Shown: in pieces, positions 44,923 to 58,400 of the stretch
How the letters are laid out: each line of letters starts with the position of its first letter
How positions within the stretch are numbered: the stretch's first letter is position 1
Source: Heliocybe sulcata
Lineage: Eukaryota; Basidiomycota; Agaricomycetes; Gloeophyllales; Gloeophyllaceae
Assembly (NCBI GenBank): GCA_004369045.1
Contig: ML213520.1
Span: 310,001 to 374,000 of the forward strand
Length of the DNA stretch: 64,000 nt
Direction: 5' to 3'
Made by a program: the position numbers and the translations under genes
Notes under the pieces: generated by a model
Told to the model about the DNA's origin: nothing
What the model saw: the letters and a program-made list of their open reading frames with translations, nothing else
The model's database searches: none

Positions 44923-47900
44923 ATGCCGTCCAGTCTTGCTGCCCAGTTAGCGCAGGGCGCATCGCTGAATACTACTCTACTCGTCGACAGGTCGAAACGG
45001 AAATGGGCTGAGTCCTATCTCTTCACTGGGCGAGAAGCAGACCAGCATGACCTTGATTCAATCCATGCTCTAGCCGCTAACGGATCTCTGCGGCTCAAGT
45101 CACTGAATCCAGCTTTCAACGCTTATGAAGATGCACTTTTCTCCGAATCTTCGAAGGGGCTGGATAGGACGCTTTTGAACGCCAGTGCGAATGCAGAGCT
45201 GGACAGGAATATTGCAGGGTATCTGAGGCTCCTCGGTCCGTATCTGATGGACGGACCAACCAGTAGAGTGATTGAGTGGCTTGTTAGGCGATTTAGGTGA
45301 GCTCGAAATATGTAACTCGTACTGGGATAGCTGGATGGTTGACTATTGCCGGGTGTTTGCTTTCCCTGAACGCAAATTCTTGCGATAGTCAGTCACCAGG
45401 CCATTCTATCGTGGTAGCGATTGATGATGCCAGAAACCTGACGGTTCTCGTCCAGGATCAATGAGTTTAACGTGGAGGATGTTTTGTCGCTGTTTCTGCC
45501 CTTCCACGAGTCTCCTCATTTTGCCAAAATGGTTACGATTCTGCACATAAACAAGCAGTCAAAATGGTCGTTCCTCCTACCGTTGAAATCGGCTGCCCAA
45601 CCTCTTCCCCGGACGTCACTTGTGACTGAGATGACACGAAACTCCGACATCTCGCGGTTTGTCGCATCTCTTCTGCCTCACGCCATCGAGTACGAGACAG
45701 CACACCGCGTCCTTGTGGCATTCCATGTCGGCACACTCGTCGATTTCATCGCCAAAAACAAATCTCTTACTGAGGGCGAACTGGCGTTCCTTCTGCCGGC
45801 ACTTCTTGAACCTCTGCAGAAGCTCGATTTGCAGACGACACCGCACTCTAAGGATATCATACTGGGGAACTATGTCTTATTAGCGGCCTTATCTCAAAAG
45901 TGCACATTTTCGGTGGCGGCGCTCAAGGCTATCGTTAACGCGGTATTAGCTAGTGGCCGCCATGTTGCACCAGGCCAGTGCATCCGCGCGTTACTATCGG
46001 TTTGCGCTTCGCAGGAGATCCTGGACAAGTTCGTGGACGCTAGCGTGAAGTCTATGCTTCAATTGCAGAACATCGGTTCTGCGTTGCAGGAGATCATGAA
46101 GTTCTCTGGGGCGGAGAAGATAGTCAACCCGCTGATGCCTGGATTGCTGGCTCGCTTGAACGACGAGACGTCCCGCACCGTTCTAGAGACCATTCTGACA
46201 TGTCCAGAGGTGCCCGACGCAGTAATCCACGGGGCTTTGCATCTTCTGGTCGACGCAGTACTGGACTCGGAGGATGCAGCCCACATGAACGAGCATCGGC
46301 GCATGCTGACGTTAATTCAGCAGCGTTATCCAGAAATCCTACAGAAGACGGCCGAGAAGATCATAGCTGAGGATGAAGATGCCAAGGAGGCCGTCGAGCA
46401 GCTGATACTGTCTTTGTCCATCGTCCAGGTAATCGTTGAGGATCTTTATTTTGGGCATGCATTTTGTTTACACGATCGACGAAGGTATCCTCTGCTCTTG
46501 GGCACGTTGACGGGCTGAGTCGCGATATCATAGTTGGATCTAGCAACGCGGATCCCAGCGTGCGGACCATCTCTGTTCGTAACATATATGAGGCACTGGG
46601 CAAGGATGACGAACTTTTGGAAACTGACTTGGTACGTGACCTGGCATATTATGCTTCCTAGTTGAGACCTGAAGTCCCCTGGTTTGACAGGAGTCCATTC
46701 ACCTCGCTCTTCTCACGCGTATCCACGACACCAACATCGGAGTACTTGAGATGCTTTACTCGCAGCCTGGCCTGCTCCTCCCGATTCTCTCACAGCACAA
46801 AGACACCTACTTGTCGACGCTTTCCACTGTGCTGCTATCCAACAGTGCTCCCTCTCGCCAAGTCGTTCGCCTGCACTTCACGTTCCTGTGCAACCAGTTC
46901 TGTAACGCTAATTTTAGCGCCAGCTGCGAGGTGTTTGAGAAGGTGCTCTTCGCGTTCTTATTATTCTCGAAGCCGCGGCAGCGGACCGCAAGCTCTGTAT
47001 GGGAGATTATCAGTTCTCCGGAAGCGGCAAGTGGCATTGGGAGCTATGACCTGCTTGGAGGGTGCGTAGACGTCGTGCAGTGGGAGATGGGCAAGCAGGA
47101 CGCAGGCGAGAGTGAGGGCAGCAGTGTTCGGGCGATGGGGAAAGTGAACCTCGCCTTAGCCCTGAAGATTGCTGGTGAGTCCGTAGGACATTGTAAAGCT
47201 ATTCCCCGGTCTCACAGTCCTACCTAGAAAATATTGTCGCGTCGAGTGACTACGCGCACCACATCAACTACTTACTCATGAAGCTTCAGGACCCGAACCC
47301 GCATGCTCGCCATCTTGGCTACCTTACGGTTCGAGCGTTGTTAGGTATTCTCTCTGGCGAAGCGCAAGTGCAAGCGGCGCACCGCCTCTTGAATGCCATG
47401 TGTCTGAAGAACCTTGATGAGATGGGTGATTTTATGGCGGGCGTCGATACTCTGCACTCGGTATGTCCCGTTCTTTTCCGTAGTGGCTGCTGATCTGATC
47501 TCGTTACATCTGCAGTTTCTGAACGACGAAAGCTTGGGTGCGACTGTGGTGCAGAAGCCGAGCAGTTGGAACACGACGCGTCGGTTGCAGACTGCGATTC
47601 TGGCTCTGGTCCCTGTTATCGTGCGGCCCGCGAATCTGACCATAGACTGGATTTCCGAAACACCTCGACGCTCCGGCTCGGATTCCGCCGACTCGTGGAG
47701 CGCTCGCTACGTAGAGCTCATGCGCAAGGTGTATAATCTAGCAAATTCCGCATCTACCCTGCCGGTCTTGACATCCAGTATCCTGCGTGCATTGTTCATC
47801 AACCTTGGCGACGACTCTCTCGCATTTTTGGCGGGCATATGGACTTCGTGCGCAGAAGGTGATGAAAATCCGGATGCTCGGCGTGTCCGCGAAGCGGCAC

Positions 47901-50900
47901 TTCTTCATAGTGCTGCGTTCCTCGCTGCCCATGATGGTACCGAAAAGGCAGTAGACTTCCAAACTATCTTGCCCTGTCTTCTGGTAGCCTTGCAAGATAC
48001 AGAAACTGCTGTGCGTCGTGCCGCCGTGGAATGTATTTCGGTCATCAAAAGCCTCTCCGAGGCAAAAGAAGCATCATCGATATACGGCTATGAGACCATA
48101 TATGGTCCAAGTTCTTGTCAGTTTGCATTTCCTCTTCTGGTTCGTAATGTACTGATGAACCGCTAGCTGAGCTCCAATTTGTTGATTGGCAAGACTTCAA
48201 GAAGTATACAGCCTCGTTGGCCTCTCATCAAGCCCATCTTGTCAATGATCCAGAGTACGCCATCGGTCTTCATGTGACGATCCTGGAGCCTTCCAAGGTA
48301 GATCCCAAGAAGGAAGCAGGGTAAGTGCAGCGTATCCCACGGCTTTCTCGTATTGATAGTACCTACCAGGTACAAGCAGCGGCTGCTATGCTACATCTTG
48401 TCGCATGTGAATGCGTGCACCATTCTCAGCGTACGATTAGGCCTGCTGAGAATGGTAGAGGGTGTCCGTCATCCTGCTAAGGGGAAAATGTTACTGGGCT
48501 TGATTCGCGACGTGGTATCCGAGCAACCCGTGCGGGAACTACAGGTCACGTACGGCCACAGATTACAAGAGTACTGCATGCTTCTACTGCAGTCATTCGA
48601 TGTATCTCTTGCCACAGAGTTCAATAATGCCGCGAGTGTGGTCTGGCCGGTCTATCTATCTTCAGTCCGGCGCGTCTTCAATGTTGGTGAGTGCCACCCC
48701 TGGCTTACTTCCTATTTAATCTCATCAGCTTGTAGGTTCCTTCGCTTCCGCAAGAGCTCCTCTCTCCCGCAATCTGCAGAGTGGTCTGTTCACTGCCTTA
48801 GGCCTGGACCGGCAGGTGGAGCTCTGTTACGTCCTGCTCGCATGTGCCAGTGCAAGCACCAAGAACGTAAGTCAGAATTTCGATGTTTTCTGTGAGCTCA
48901 TCGGGATCGTCGTATAATCAGGCTGCACACGGTAAAGAACTCCTATCCAGTATCATCAACGACCCCAGCTTGGTCATAAAGTTGTTCAATGGTCTGGTGT
49001 TTCCGCGACCAGACAGCAATGACCGAGCAAGCAAAAAAGCCAGATATGACCCGTAAGTCTATCATGGGATGTGAAGGTGACGATAAGTTCATATCCTCAT
49101 ATCCTCTACAGGGCCGAGATACCAAGTGACGATCAGAATACTCTTCCCTCGCTGATGCTTCTGGCAGAGATCACTAGCACCAAGTCTATAGCGGGATCTG
49201 CTGAATTGCTTATCTGCATGTTGGAGATACTGGGTAAAGTTGTACACTGCGAAACTTGGGGCCAAACCGACAAAAGCTACGTGGAGCAATTACTTATGGC
49301 TGCTTTGGAGAAGCTCAGTAGTCAAGTAGGCAGCTTTGATAGTACACATCTTCGGCTCTTCACATGCTTACGTCATTTGTAGTCCGTCCCAGGTCTCAAG
49401 ACGTCCGCAATCCGCCTTGACATCCTGGTAGAGTTACTAAGGGGTGCGTGTAGGGCAGCATCGATTCTGAAGGAGTTGAGTACTCATATGCCCCTTTTAG
49501 CCGCGGATAACCCGCAGTCGTTCAACCAGGTTCTACTACTCATGGCTGCCATGGCTCGCCTTGCACCTGAAGCTGTCCTGCATAATATCATGCCCGTATT
49601 CACGTTTATGGGCTCAAATGTTTTCCATAGGGATGACGCCTACAGCTTTAACGCCGTGCAGAAGGTGAGTCTATTGCACGTTATTCTGTGTTTCAATCCT
49701 GAGCCTCGGGGAACAGACTATCGACAGCATAGTGCCCGTAATGGTATCCTCCCTCAAGGAGGGCCATCCCGAGAAGCTTCAGTTGTGGATTGCTTCAAGA
49801 GACTTCTTACGAATTTTCGTGGATGCCGCATCCCATATCCCCCGTCATCGTCGTGCCAAGTAGGTCGACCATGCTAGACATACATGTGTTTGACTCATGC
49901 TTCCGCAGTTTCTTCTCGCACCTCATTGACGTTGTTGGAGCAGAGGATTTCCTGGCTCCTCTCTGCATGCTTTTCGTAGAAAAATCGGCAAATCGCATTG
50001 TTCGACAGAACATAGCCGACTTGCAAGCTACCCTCTCATTGCCTATTGCGATTCTCGAGCATTGCCCTCCTCCAATGCAGCTAGGGGTAAGCCGGCCTCC
50101 CTATGTTTTGCTCGCAGTCTTGGTAATACTCGTTGACAGGCACTTTCGGAATGTCTATCGGAGAGCCAACGGCTTCTTCGTCGGATCATGGAACCGGATA
50201 ATTCGGAAAGCGTCTTCTTGGATAGTACGCGGTCAGTGCCTCTTATAGAATCTCCTACTTTTTGCCTATTCGTTATTGCAGCGCCGACGACGAGCAATCC
50301 CCCGCCTCCAGAGCCCTCCTCTATAAGCGTCGCGCACGCTCACTCATCATTCTCGTCGGACAGTCTGCACAAAACGCGGCCGCAAAAAGCCGCGAAGTAC
50401 ATCCGGAACAGCCGATCAGCACCCTGGTGTCGAGGTTCCTGGAATTAATTTCCCTCTCGGACGAAGAGACCAAAGACGAGTCCGTATTGGACGTAGTTCA
50501 GGCGGCGCGTACCACTCTAAATCAGGTCCTAGGCTCCATGCATGTCATGGACTTTGTGCAATCTGTAGCTGCTGTCATCCAGTCGGACGATTCAAAGGTT
50601 CGTGTCCTGTAGCCTCCGACCCGTATCTTCCTCACTGTCGCCGCAGATAATCATCGGCGCGTTGGAGATCTTTTCTGCTCGTCTGTCCGATGTCTCGGAT
50701 GATATGCGGCAGAAAGTGACCGCTACAGTCAAGGACATCGTCTCTTCTCTGGAACGTATCCTAAGTAGAGAAAACGATGACTTCTTGCAGGCGCGAGCAT
50801 TCGTGGCAGTCAAAGCGATCAGCGAGTCAGCTTGCCCAGGGGAAGAAACTCTGCTCTTGAATGTCGTTCCACAGATTCTCAGTGCCATGGCAAGCGAGAA

Positions 50901-52564
50901 GGTTGCTGCACAGGCCACAAGTGCTCTAGCTCCCATGATGTAAGTTTTTGCGCATCTCGTGAAGGGGTATCTGACAATTGTCTATGCTTAGTACGAAGCT
51001 CGGTCCTCGGATTCTTCCATACTTCCGGGACATAATCCGTCAATCGGTTGGTCTCATTCAAGGGAAGGACTCTATCGCTGAAGGTTCGGAGTATGCAAAG
51101 TCGCTATCTGCTTGGTCTTATACGATATTCTTCGCTTTAGCCTTCATTCCCGCTGTGCATGCACTCGAAGGCCTCTTGCATTCCATACCCAACCTCTGGG
51201 GTAGCAACGAACTCACTCAGGTCTTGGATACCTACTTCACTGTGGGGTTCGACAAGTCATGCTCGCGGGCCATGACTAGCTTGATAAAGACTGCTACCAA
51301 GAAGTTGCCTTCTAAATTGCTCCTGTCTACCTTGTCAACTGTTCATATATACGAAGGTTCCAACAACGTACGTATAGCTATGGTCGTGTCATGTCCCTTC
51401 TCATTTCTTTTCATCGATAGGTATCACGGGTGTCAACGTACTTCGAAGTGTTACGAAGAGCATTGCGGGTGGCGGAACGTTCTGTCGTTGAGGACCGTTT
51501 GAAATCACTGCTACGAGTGTTCCTCGACGGGTTTGACGCCCGGCAGAAAGTGGCAGTGGACGGGGTTGAACAGGTTTGTCCTGTTGTCTCGTCACTGTCA
51601 ATCTGTTGTGTCGTACTGACTCCCGTATCAGCTAGAGAGCACAATAATCAACGCTTTCCTTGAATTCGTGACAAAACTTAATGAGACATCCTTCAGGCCC
51701 ATGTTCAGGAAATTGTATGACTGGGCGCTCGGCGACAGCGATGGCGGTAAGTCCTGGAATAAGGAGGATCTTCATGAGGAACTATGACTGAACAATATTC
51801 AGGCTCTTCGCTTGGAAAGAGAATAACATTTTGTCATACATACGAAGCCCTTCTCGAGTTTTTCAAGGTACGATCGTCCTGGGCACATGATGACGGCTAA
51901 CTCACTGCGTGCAATAACAGAGCTTGATGACGCCTTACATGTCCTTTTTACTCTCGCCGTTCATGGATATCCTGCAGACGTTCAAATCGTCGACGGTCCT
52001 AAATGAGAGTGTTCTCTGGACGTCCGTCATCACAATCTTCGGCAGGAGTTTCAGGTTCGATGAAGGAGGTAAAGATGAATCTGAGTCGCCCTAGTTTCGT
52101 CGGCTTACACGTATCTCCTCAGTTTTCTGGCGAGATGACAAACTGCGTCAAGTCGAGCCGGCACTTATGGCACAGATACCCGTTGCCCTTCGAGTTGGGG
52201 ATGGCAGAGATGTCCTGCGAAACTGCCTGATCGCTCTGACAGATGCTGCCAGTGATGATGCCTTGCTAAAGAAGATCAACTTGGACGTCTTGATGCATAC
52301 CCGCTCGGATGACGCGGCGTTGCGCATATTTGCGCTCAGTTGTTCTGAGGCCATCTGGAAGATGCATGGCCAAAAGCTTCTAGGTGAGAAGACTATAAGT
52401 GTCTAACCCCCAATTGCCAACTCATTCCCGGTGCAGGATTTGTCGCTGAGACATCGACCTTCATTGCTGAATGTGCGGAGGATGAGAATGACAGCGTGGT
52501 CGTGGGCTGCCATGGATTGAAGAACACCGTGGAAAGTATAGCAGGGAAGATAGATGAACTGTGA
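44923..52564 (+). CDS. UTP10: UTP10 / HEATR1, U3 small-nucleolar RNA-associated protein 10
   Basis: Starts MPSSLAAQLAQGASLNTTLL at 44923, typical for Utp10, and ends SIAGKIDEL at 52562-52564. About twenty short introns interrupt it; exon 1 is 44923-45296. The spliced text is an unbroken HEAT-repeat solenoid: RKWAESYLFTGREAD, YLRLLGPYLMDGPTSRVIEW, LSLFLPFHESPHFAKMVTIL, the BP28-type C-terminal region with VTKLNETSFRPMFRKLYDWA, and KSLMTPYMSFLLSPFMDIL. Estimated length is roughly 2,000-2,100 residues, nearer human HEATR1 than yeast Utp10. It is a nucleolar t-UTP component of the small-subunit processome, needed for pre-rRNA transcription and processing. It converges with the kinase gene, with 182 bases between stop codons. 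Confidence 0.93.
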
Positions 52565-52746
52565 ACATAAAAAATGCAAATACGGAGAAATAGTGTAGAT
52601 GGTTCTGGTATCATGAAATAGTCCCTTGTGATCCAACACTCAGTCTTCGCTGTGACCGCTCTTCAATATCTCTACATTCCGAAAGTAACTGGATGATGAC
52701 TGAACGCGGGCAGGATTTGCGGACGAAAGGTTCCTATTTCAGAGAC

Positions 52747-55700
52747 TCAGTAACCGTGAGCGAAGGTTAACTTGTTGAAACGCACCTCCAGAAGTTCCTC
52801 GGGCGTTGGTCGTATGGGATTTGGCCGGGAACAAAGATCCAGGAAGTCGTGGAAAGATTCAGAATATGCACTGGCCTGATCCAGTGCAGGCCATTGCTCA
52901 GGGAAATCTCTAGGATTCTGAATGTCCGAGAAGGGAGGTTCTGACTGGGCCATTTCCCACATCGTCGCACCCAACGACCAAACGTCGACCTTGAGAGCAT
53001 TATATGAGCCCCTGTGCAACGATGTCAACATCTACGATAGGACATATTTGGCTTTTGACTACATACTTCCGGATTTCTGGAGCCTGCCAGTAAGGTACGC
53101 CGACGACGTCGGAACAGCTAGGCGCGTCCGGAGAGACTCGCACAGCAGTCGAGAAGTCCGCTGATACATATTCGGTGATATGCCTGAGAAGATTGAGAAC
53201 AGTACGTACCGATCTTCAGCACGCCCTCCCCATTGAGGAGCATATTATCAGATCTGACATCTCGGTGGGCGATATTCTGGCTATGCAGATACTGCAGGCC
53301 CAATAGAACCTATTGTCATGCAGACAGTTGAGAATAAGCAGGATGTGATTGATACACGGCTTACATCGTTCGCGAACCTCGCCATAGCTTTCTCCGGGAT
53401 AGTGACTCCATCCTCGCTCATGGCGATTACATCCGCCAAACTTCTGTCCATCAGCTCCATCCTTATCCACAGCGAGTCTTCCCCCAAGTCGACATAAAGA
53501 GTGTCCAAATGCAGCACATTCTCATGGCGCACACCCTTCATCAACGCCAGCTCTCGCTGCAGATCCGTCAACTTTGGTGTCCCGGACGGCACGATGTGGA
53601 TCTGCTTAATAGCGACAAATGCACTGGACGAGGCCTTGACGACGCGCGCGGAGAACACCGAGCCGCTCTCACCCTCCGCGATCTCCTGCAGTTCGTCGTA
53701 AAGGTCCGTTGGCTCAACATCGTCAATAAACTCCTCGAGCGGTCGCACAACCTGAGACAACCACCCAGGATAACGCTGTGCAGGCGTCAGCGGCGAAGGG
53801 GACGACGATGACGAGATTGCTGGAGACGCATCCGCCTCAGCCTCTCCTTCACCCATACCGTTAATGATTATCGAGGGTCTCTTCGCAACGTCTTCCCGTT
53901 CCTCGTCCACGTCATCATTCGCGGCCACGCGGCCGAACGTAGACCTCGCAGGCGAGGGCGAGGGCAACGGCGATGCCGCTGGCGATGCGTCCAGATACGC
54001 AAGATGCGGGCTCTTGGGCGGCTTCTCGGTCTCTGCCCTGACTGCTCGCGGGCTCGTCTCAGTCTCGAACGTCTCCTCCGTCATACTCGAGCTCGTGCCG
54101 GACCCACTTGAATTGGAATTCGACGGGCTCGACGACCGAGTGCTTTGCGGTGATGCCGAGCGGACTGTCATCTGCACCGACGCCCTGTTCGTCACAGGGC
54201 TACCTGGAGAGTGAGGGGTCCATGACGGCGATGGGAACCCACTAAACGGCGACAGCGAGGCAGGCGTCATCACATCCGCGCTAGCCCGGTCCACATCAAT
54301 GGTTAGTGCAGCCCCCTTATACTCGGAGTCCTTCGAGCCACTTCTGCTCGGAACCTGTCTCACAACCTCAGCTACCGCTCTCGTCGCAAGTGCGCCGCGA
54401 ATTATGGTAGCGTTGGTCACTGTGACCGTCGACCGGTTGCTCATGTCAGACATACTAGAGTCCCTATTTTCCCGACCGCGCTGGGCTGGGGACAGACCAA
54501 ACTCTTCAGCTAGTTCTGAGGGAGGTTCCTCAAGCTCCATATATTCGTCCTTTGGAAGGATAGCAGAATCTGGCATTGGATGCGGGCTGCGTGGTGGTAC
54601 CGAGAGAACGTCTGGTGATCTTGGGGATCTCGGGGTCGAAGACTTGCTGGGCAGGGGAGACTGTACCATGCCCATTATCTCATCAAAGAGGGGAGTCGTA
54701 GCGGTAGACGCCGCGCTGTACTCTACTTCGGACATCGGTTTGACAATGATGGCAGGAGGGGGATTTGCAGACTTCGTCTGGCCCGCCCGCGCACTAGAAG
54801 ACAATGAAGGAGAGGTCGGGGAAGCGGGGAAACGTGGTGATAAAGCAGAGGTTGGCTGTAAGAACGAACGAGAGGAAGGAGAGACCGATGGAAGCTTAGA
54901 GGAGGACGCTTGTGGCGAGTCATCTTCGGTAGCGGAAGGGAGGGAAGAGAACAAAGATTCGCTCCAGCTCGACAGATCCCCGAGCGTCTCTCGGCTCAGC
55001 GACAGCCGCGGAGGCACCACAGACGACCGTTTCACAGGCGAGCCCTTCGGCGACAGGAAATCGTTGGTCTCGCCTCCTACGTACACGGTCGCATGATCCG
55101 TTCTCAATGGCCGGAGTGTCTGCCGGCGATCGTCCATCTCCTCGGACTGGAACGACCGCGCACTTGGCGACGGTGGCGGGAGTAGAGCAGGCTCGACATC
55201 TGCGTCCGGGTCCTGCGCGAGCGGCGACGCGTGCTGTGGAGACGCATAGGCAGGAGGTGGGGACGCCTCGAGATCTTCGTTCGTGATGCGGAATGTCCGC
55301 TGGGGTGGGGGCACCGGCCTGCTTTTCTCAGACGGTGTCGAATACGAAAAGCCGGACTGGACAGACGGCGAGCTCGTGTGGCGTGCAGGCGGGAGACCGA
55401 CAATCGTTGCCCGGTTGTTCTCGCCCTCGCTCTCATCCTCTTCATCTCGCGTACTACTGCTAACGGACGGCCGGCGGGAGGTCATGTACTGGGATTCAGA
55501 GCCAACGTCCGACGCGTCCGTCTGGCGCGACGCACTAGACATTTTGCGTGATTGCGTCGGTCGTCGCGTGGAGGGGGAGTACGAGCGCTGCGACGACGAG
55601 GCGATGGAGAATTGACGGGGAAGAGAGCTTGTTCTAGGGTTGGGATGTGCCAGGATACTTTCTGAAGGGGCGGCCGGAGTCTGTGGGCGGGAAAGGCTGA

Positions 55701-56376
55701 GACTGTGGAGGGAGGGCGAGTTGGGAGAGGCGGCGCGACGTGCGCGAATCATCGCGATCTCTTCCTCCGTGAATCCAGCAGCCTGCAGGGAAGACGACCA
55801 AGAAGGAGGCATTCCTTTCATTCTGATCTCTATGAGTAGATGAGCCTGATGTATCAATAGAAGACCTACGTTTCATCAACATGGACATGATGCTGATATC
55901 CGTGTAAATCCCGGATTAACGCCTATATCTGCTGCAGAACGCACCTGGAAGTTCCACGGCATACTGATCCCATCGTCCGACGAGTCTGCCTGCTGGACCT
56001 GCTGCTCCGCCTCCTCAAGTCTCAGGCTCACCATCGACTTGTTCGCCTTCATGTACGGCCTCTTCCCAAGCGACCCCAGCTTCATGAAGCCCTTCTTGAA
56101 CCCGGTCCCCTCCACGGGCGGCGACGCAGAAGCGGTCGAGGTCGTAGCAGTACTGCTCGGTGCCGGTGATGAACTTCTGGGGCCGCCATAGCCGGCTGTA
56201 TAGGGCGTCGGCGGAAGGGAAAATGTTTCAGGAGAAAACGAATGAGTCAGAGAGGCGAGTGAGCGATTGCTGTTGAGGTAGTATGCGTCCTTGGGCGGCG
56301 GCGGCGGTGGTTTCGGCGCAGACGAGGCGAACTTGAATATCGAGAACCGAGAATTCTGCCGCCCAGCGTTGGTCAT
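52747..56376 (-). CDS. PAK/STE20-like protein kinase with CRIB motif
   Basis: Six exons, 56376-55945, 55892-55870 (23 bases), 55822-53365, 53309-53210, 53160-53067 and 53011-52747, give 1123 residues. A CRIB-type Rho-GTPase-binding motif is rebuilt around the 23-base exon: ISMPWNFQHHVHVDE then MKGMPPSW. A disordered Ser/Pro-rich linker of about 700 residues follows. The kinase domain is about residues 862-1115: EGESGSVFSARV (loop), FVAIKQIHI (Lys), NIAHRDVRSDNMLLN (catalytic loop) and GVPYWQAPEI (APE). SLGATMWEMAQSEPPFSD is also present. The DFG motif reads DFS (KIADFSTAV), as I believe is common in this basidiomycete subfamily. The role is probably Cdc42/Rac signalling in polarity. Activity is not certain. 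Confidence 0.88.
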
Positions 56377-56684
56377 GGTAGCTACAGTGTCTAGCTGGAA
56401 ATGATGGACTGCCAGAGCATGAGAACAACAACGAGCGTCGTGGCCGTGGTCGTCGACAGACGGCGGGAATGCGCCAATACGCTCTCGTAGTTTGCGAAGT
56501 ATGCAACGCTGTCACGTAACTGTGACACGGGCACTTCCCCATGGTACGTGTTTCGTGATGCATCTTCTCCAGCCGACGCCGGCGTGATGGAGAGGCATAC
56601 CAGTGCATATAGCGCAAGAGTACAATACTACATGAGACTACGACTTCACGGGAACAGGGCATCGAGACCCGAGGGCAGATAGGA

Positions 56685-58049
56685 TCACAATTTGGCGTGC
56701 GCGTGCGTCCGATCGCGCTCGAGTGCATGCATGATCGCAGTCGCCAGCTCCTCAGGTCTCTCCTGCGGAACCTGCGTGCGTGCGTTAGAATTTTGTACCC
56801 TGATAGATGGTAGGTCTACGCACGTGGTGGCCTGCGCCTTGCACGGTCCCGATAGACGCCAGCTGGGAGCGGTGGGACTCGACAAGGTTCTGCAGGATTT
56901 CGTGGACAGGTTCCGGCCTGCCACAAGCAGTTTGAGGCATCGAGACTCGGGTTCAATGACGGCCAAGACCTACCACATATCCTGTCGAGCGCCGAAAACA
57001 ATGTGGACGCGCACCTTCGACAGAAGAGGCGCCATCCATTCTGACGCAGTGAAAGCGTCGTCTGTGGCCCTCCACGTTGCGTTCTCCTGCTCAGTGGAAG
57101 TCTTCAGGGCTATACGTCGTTCGCCGTCCACAATGGTGGTTTGAAAATGCGTGTCCTGCCAAGCGAATCAACTTCCAACTGTTGTCGGAGGAGACGCGAC
57201 ATGCGTACGGTCATAACGCGAATGACATCCGGATGAAACGTTCTATACGGCCGGCGGGTGCTGAGGTATTTCATGGCTTCCTCCACTGAGTTCCAGGTCC
57301 GTGATTTCCTCTTACCTATCAACATCGTCGCCATCTCGAACATGGGCTTGACGGAGCGATCGAGCCACGGTGGCTCAACCAGTACCAGTGCCTTATATCG
57401 TGGCTGCTCGTTAGTGGCAGCACATACAATGCTAACCAATGGCAAGACGAAATCAACAAGTCCTGGCGAGAAGGCAGATGCGCTCTTACTGTGCTGCGGT
57501 GCCTCCGCTATGCCCGACGGCCACTAGGGTTGACTTCTCAAGAGGACTTAAGAGTCCCGTGGACAGAAATATGCTGATGGCTTTGCCGTAGTCATGTAGA
57601 GTGACTGGTTCGTTGCATTTTCAATGCAAATGCCTTCAAGCACAATAGTGAGGGTACCAACACTGCTCCGAATACTTCTCCTTCAGCACTTCGTCATTGA
57701 GAACACAAGAGTCCCCGTGGTTTGGGCAATCGATAGCCCATACAGACCGGACCTTAACTGCGGTTCCCTCAGCGTTCAAGCGGTACAACGCCTTCACCAT
57801 TGGGATCCACAATTCCGTAGCTTCCATATTTGAATACTTGTTCGACAATGATAGAATAGGTTTCTACGCACTCATTCCAATTCCAGCGGCCAACAATATT
57901 GTAATAGCAGAAGGATCCGTGGCCGCCACATCATTGCTCGGATCTGTATACCCTTTCGCGATAATCTGCAAAGGAAACCCAGATAGCCGATGGTCGAGCA
58001 CATAACGGCGCAAGGTCAGAGGCTGCAGGATCTCTTCAGAGAGCGACAT
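56685..58049 (-). CDS. Alpha/beta-hydrolase, probably peroxisomal (Lpx1-like), C-terminal AKL
   Basis: ATG at 58049 (MSLSEEILQ); exon 1 ends at 57872 and exon 2 starts at 57820. Later splice sites are less certain. Strands and motifs in order: TELWIPMVKALYRL, VWAIDCPNHGDSCVLNDE, LVAVGHSGGTAA (G-x-S-x-G nucleophile elbow), ALVLVEPPWLDRSVKP, RVHIVFGARQDMW (acid Asp) and QGAGHHVPQERPEELATAI (catalytic His). The last residues are HAHAKL; AKL is an accepted PTS1 peroxisome-import signal. This set resembles the yeast peroxisomal lipase Lpx1 family. Substrate unknown, most likely an ester or acyl-lipid. It is co-oriented with SET2, 350 bases downstream of it. Confidence 0.8.
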
Positions 58050-58400
58050 ATTAGGGTCCACAGTTCTACACGGGGTCTCGCTTTATGGCGGCTTTTCTAG
58101 TCGATATCAGGTGTACGGATCAGAATGGAGGGGAGGCGCCCATAAATATACCTTACCGGACTGTATCCGCATCTCCTTCAAATACGCAGTGACCAGTTGT
58201 AAGTATGATAATGGCGCAGGCAGATGCAGCAAAATGACAGTGTTTTCGAAAGTCAAACGGAAGTTGAAACCGAGGCAAAACCGAGCATGATCATGACGGG
58301 TTCCACTAAAGACTGGAATTTGCCGCGAGTATGCTACTAACAAGCGACAAGGCAAATAAAACAATCAAATACGATAGCAATAACGAAAACAAGCCACTAA
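58050..58400. other. Intergenic region between SET2 and the alpha/beta hydrolase
   Basis: No coding evidence. It includes the 3' side of SET2 and the likely promoter of the hydrolase. No TATA box is clear. Confidence 0.4.

Noticed and set aside
53501-55615. Plus-strand frames opposite the kinase linker
   Set aside because: They mirror the Ser/Pro-rich disordered linker of the kinase gene and have no motif or splice support.
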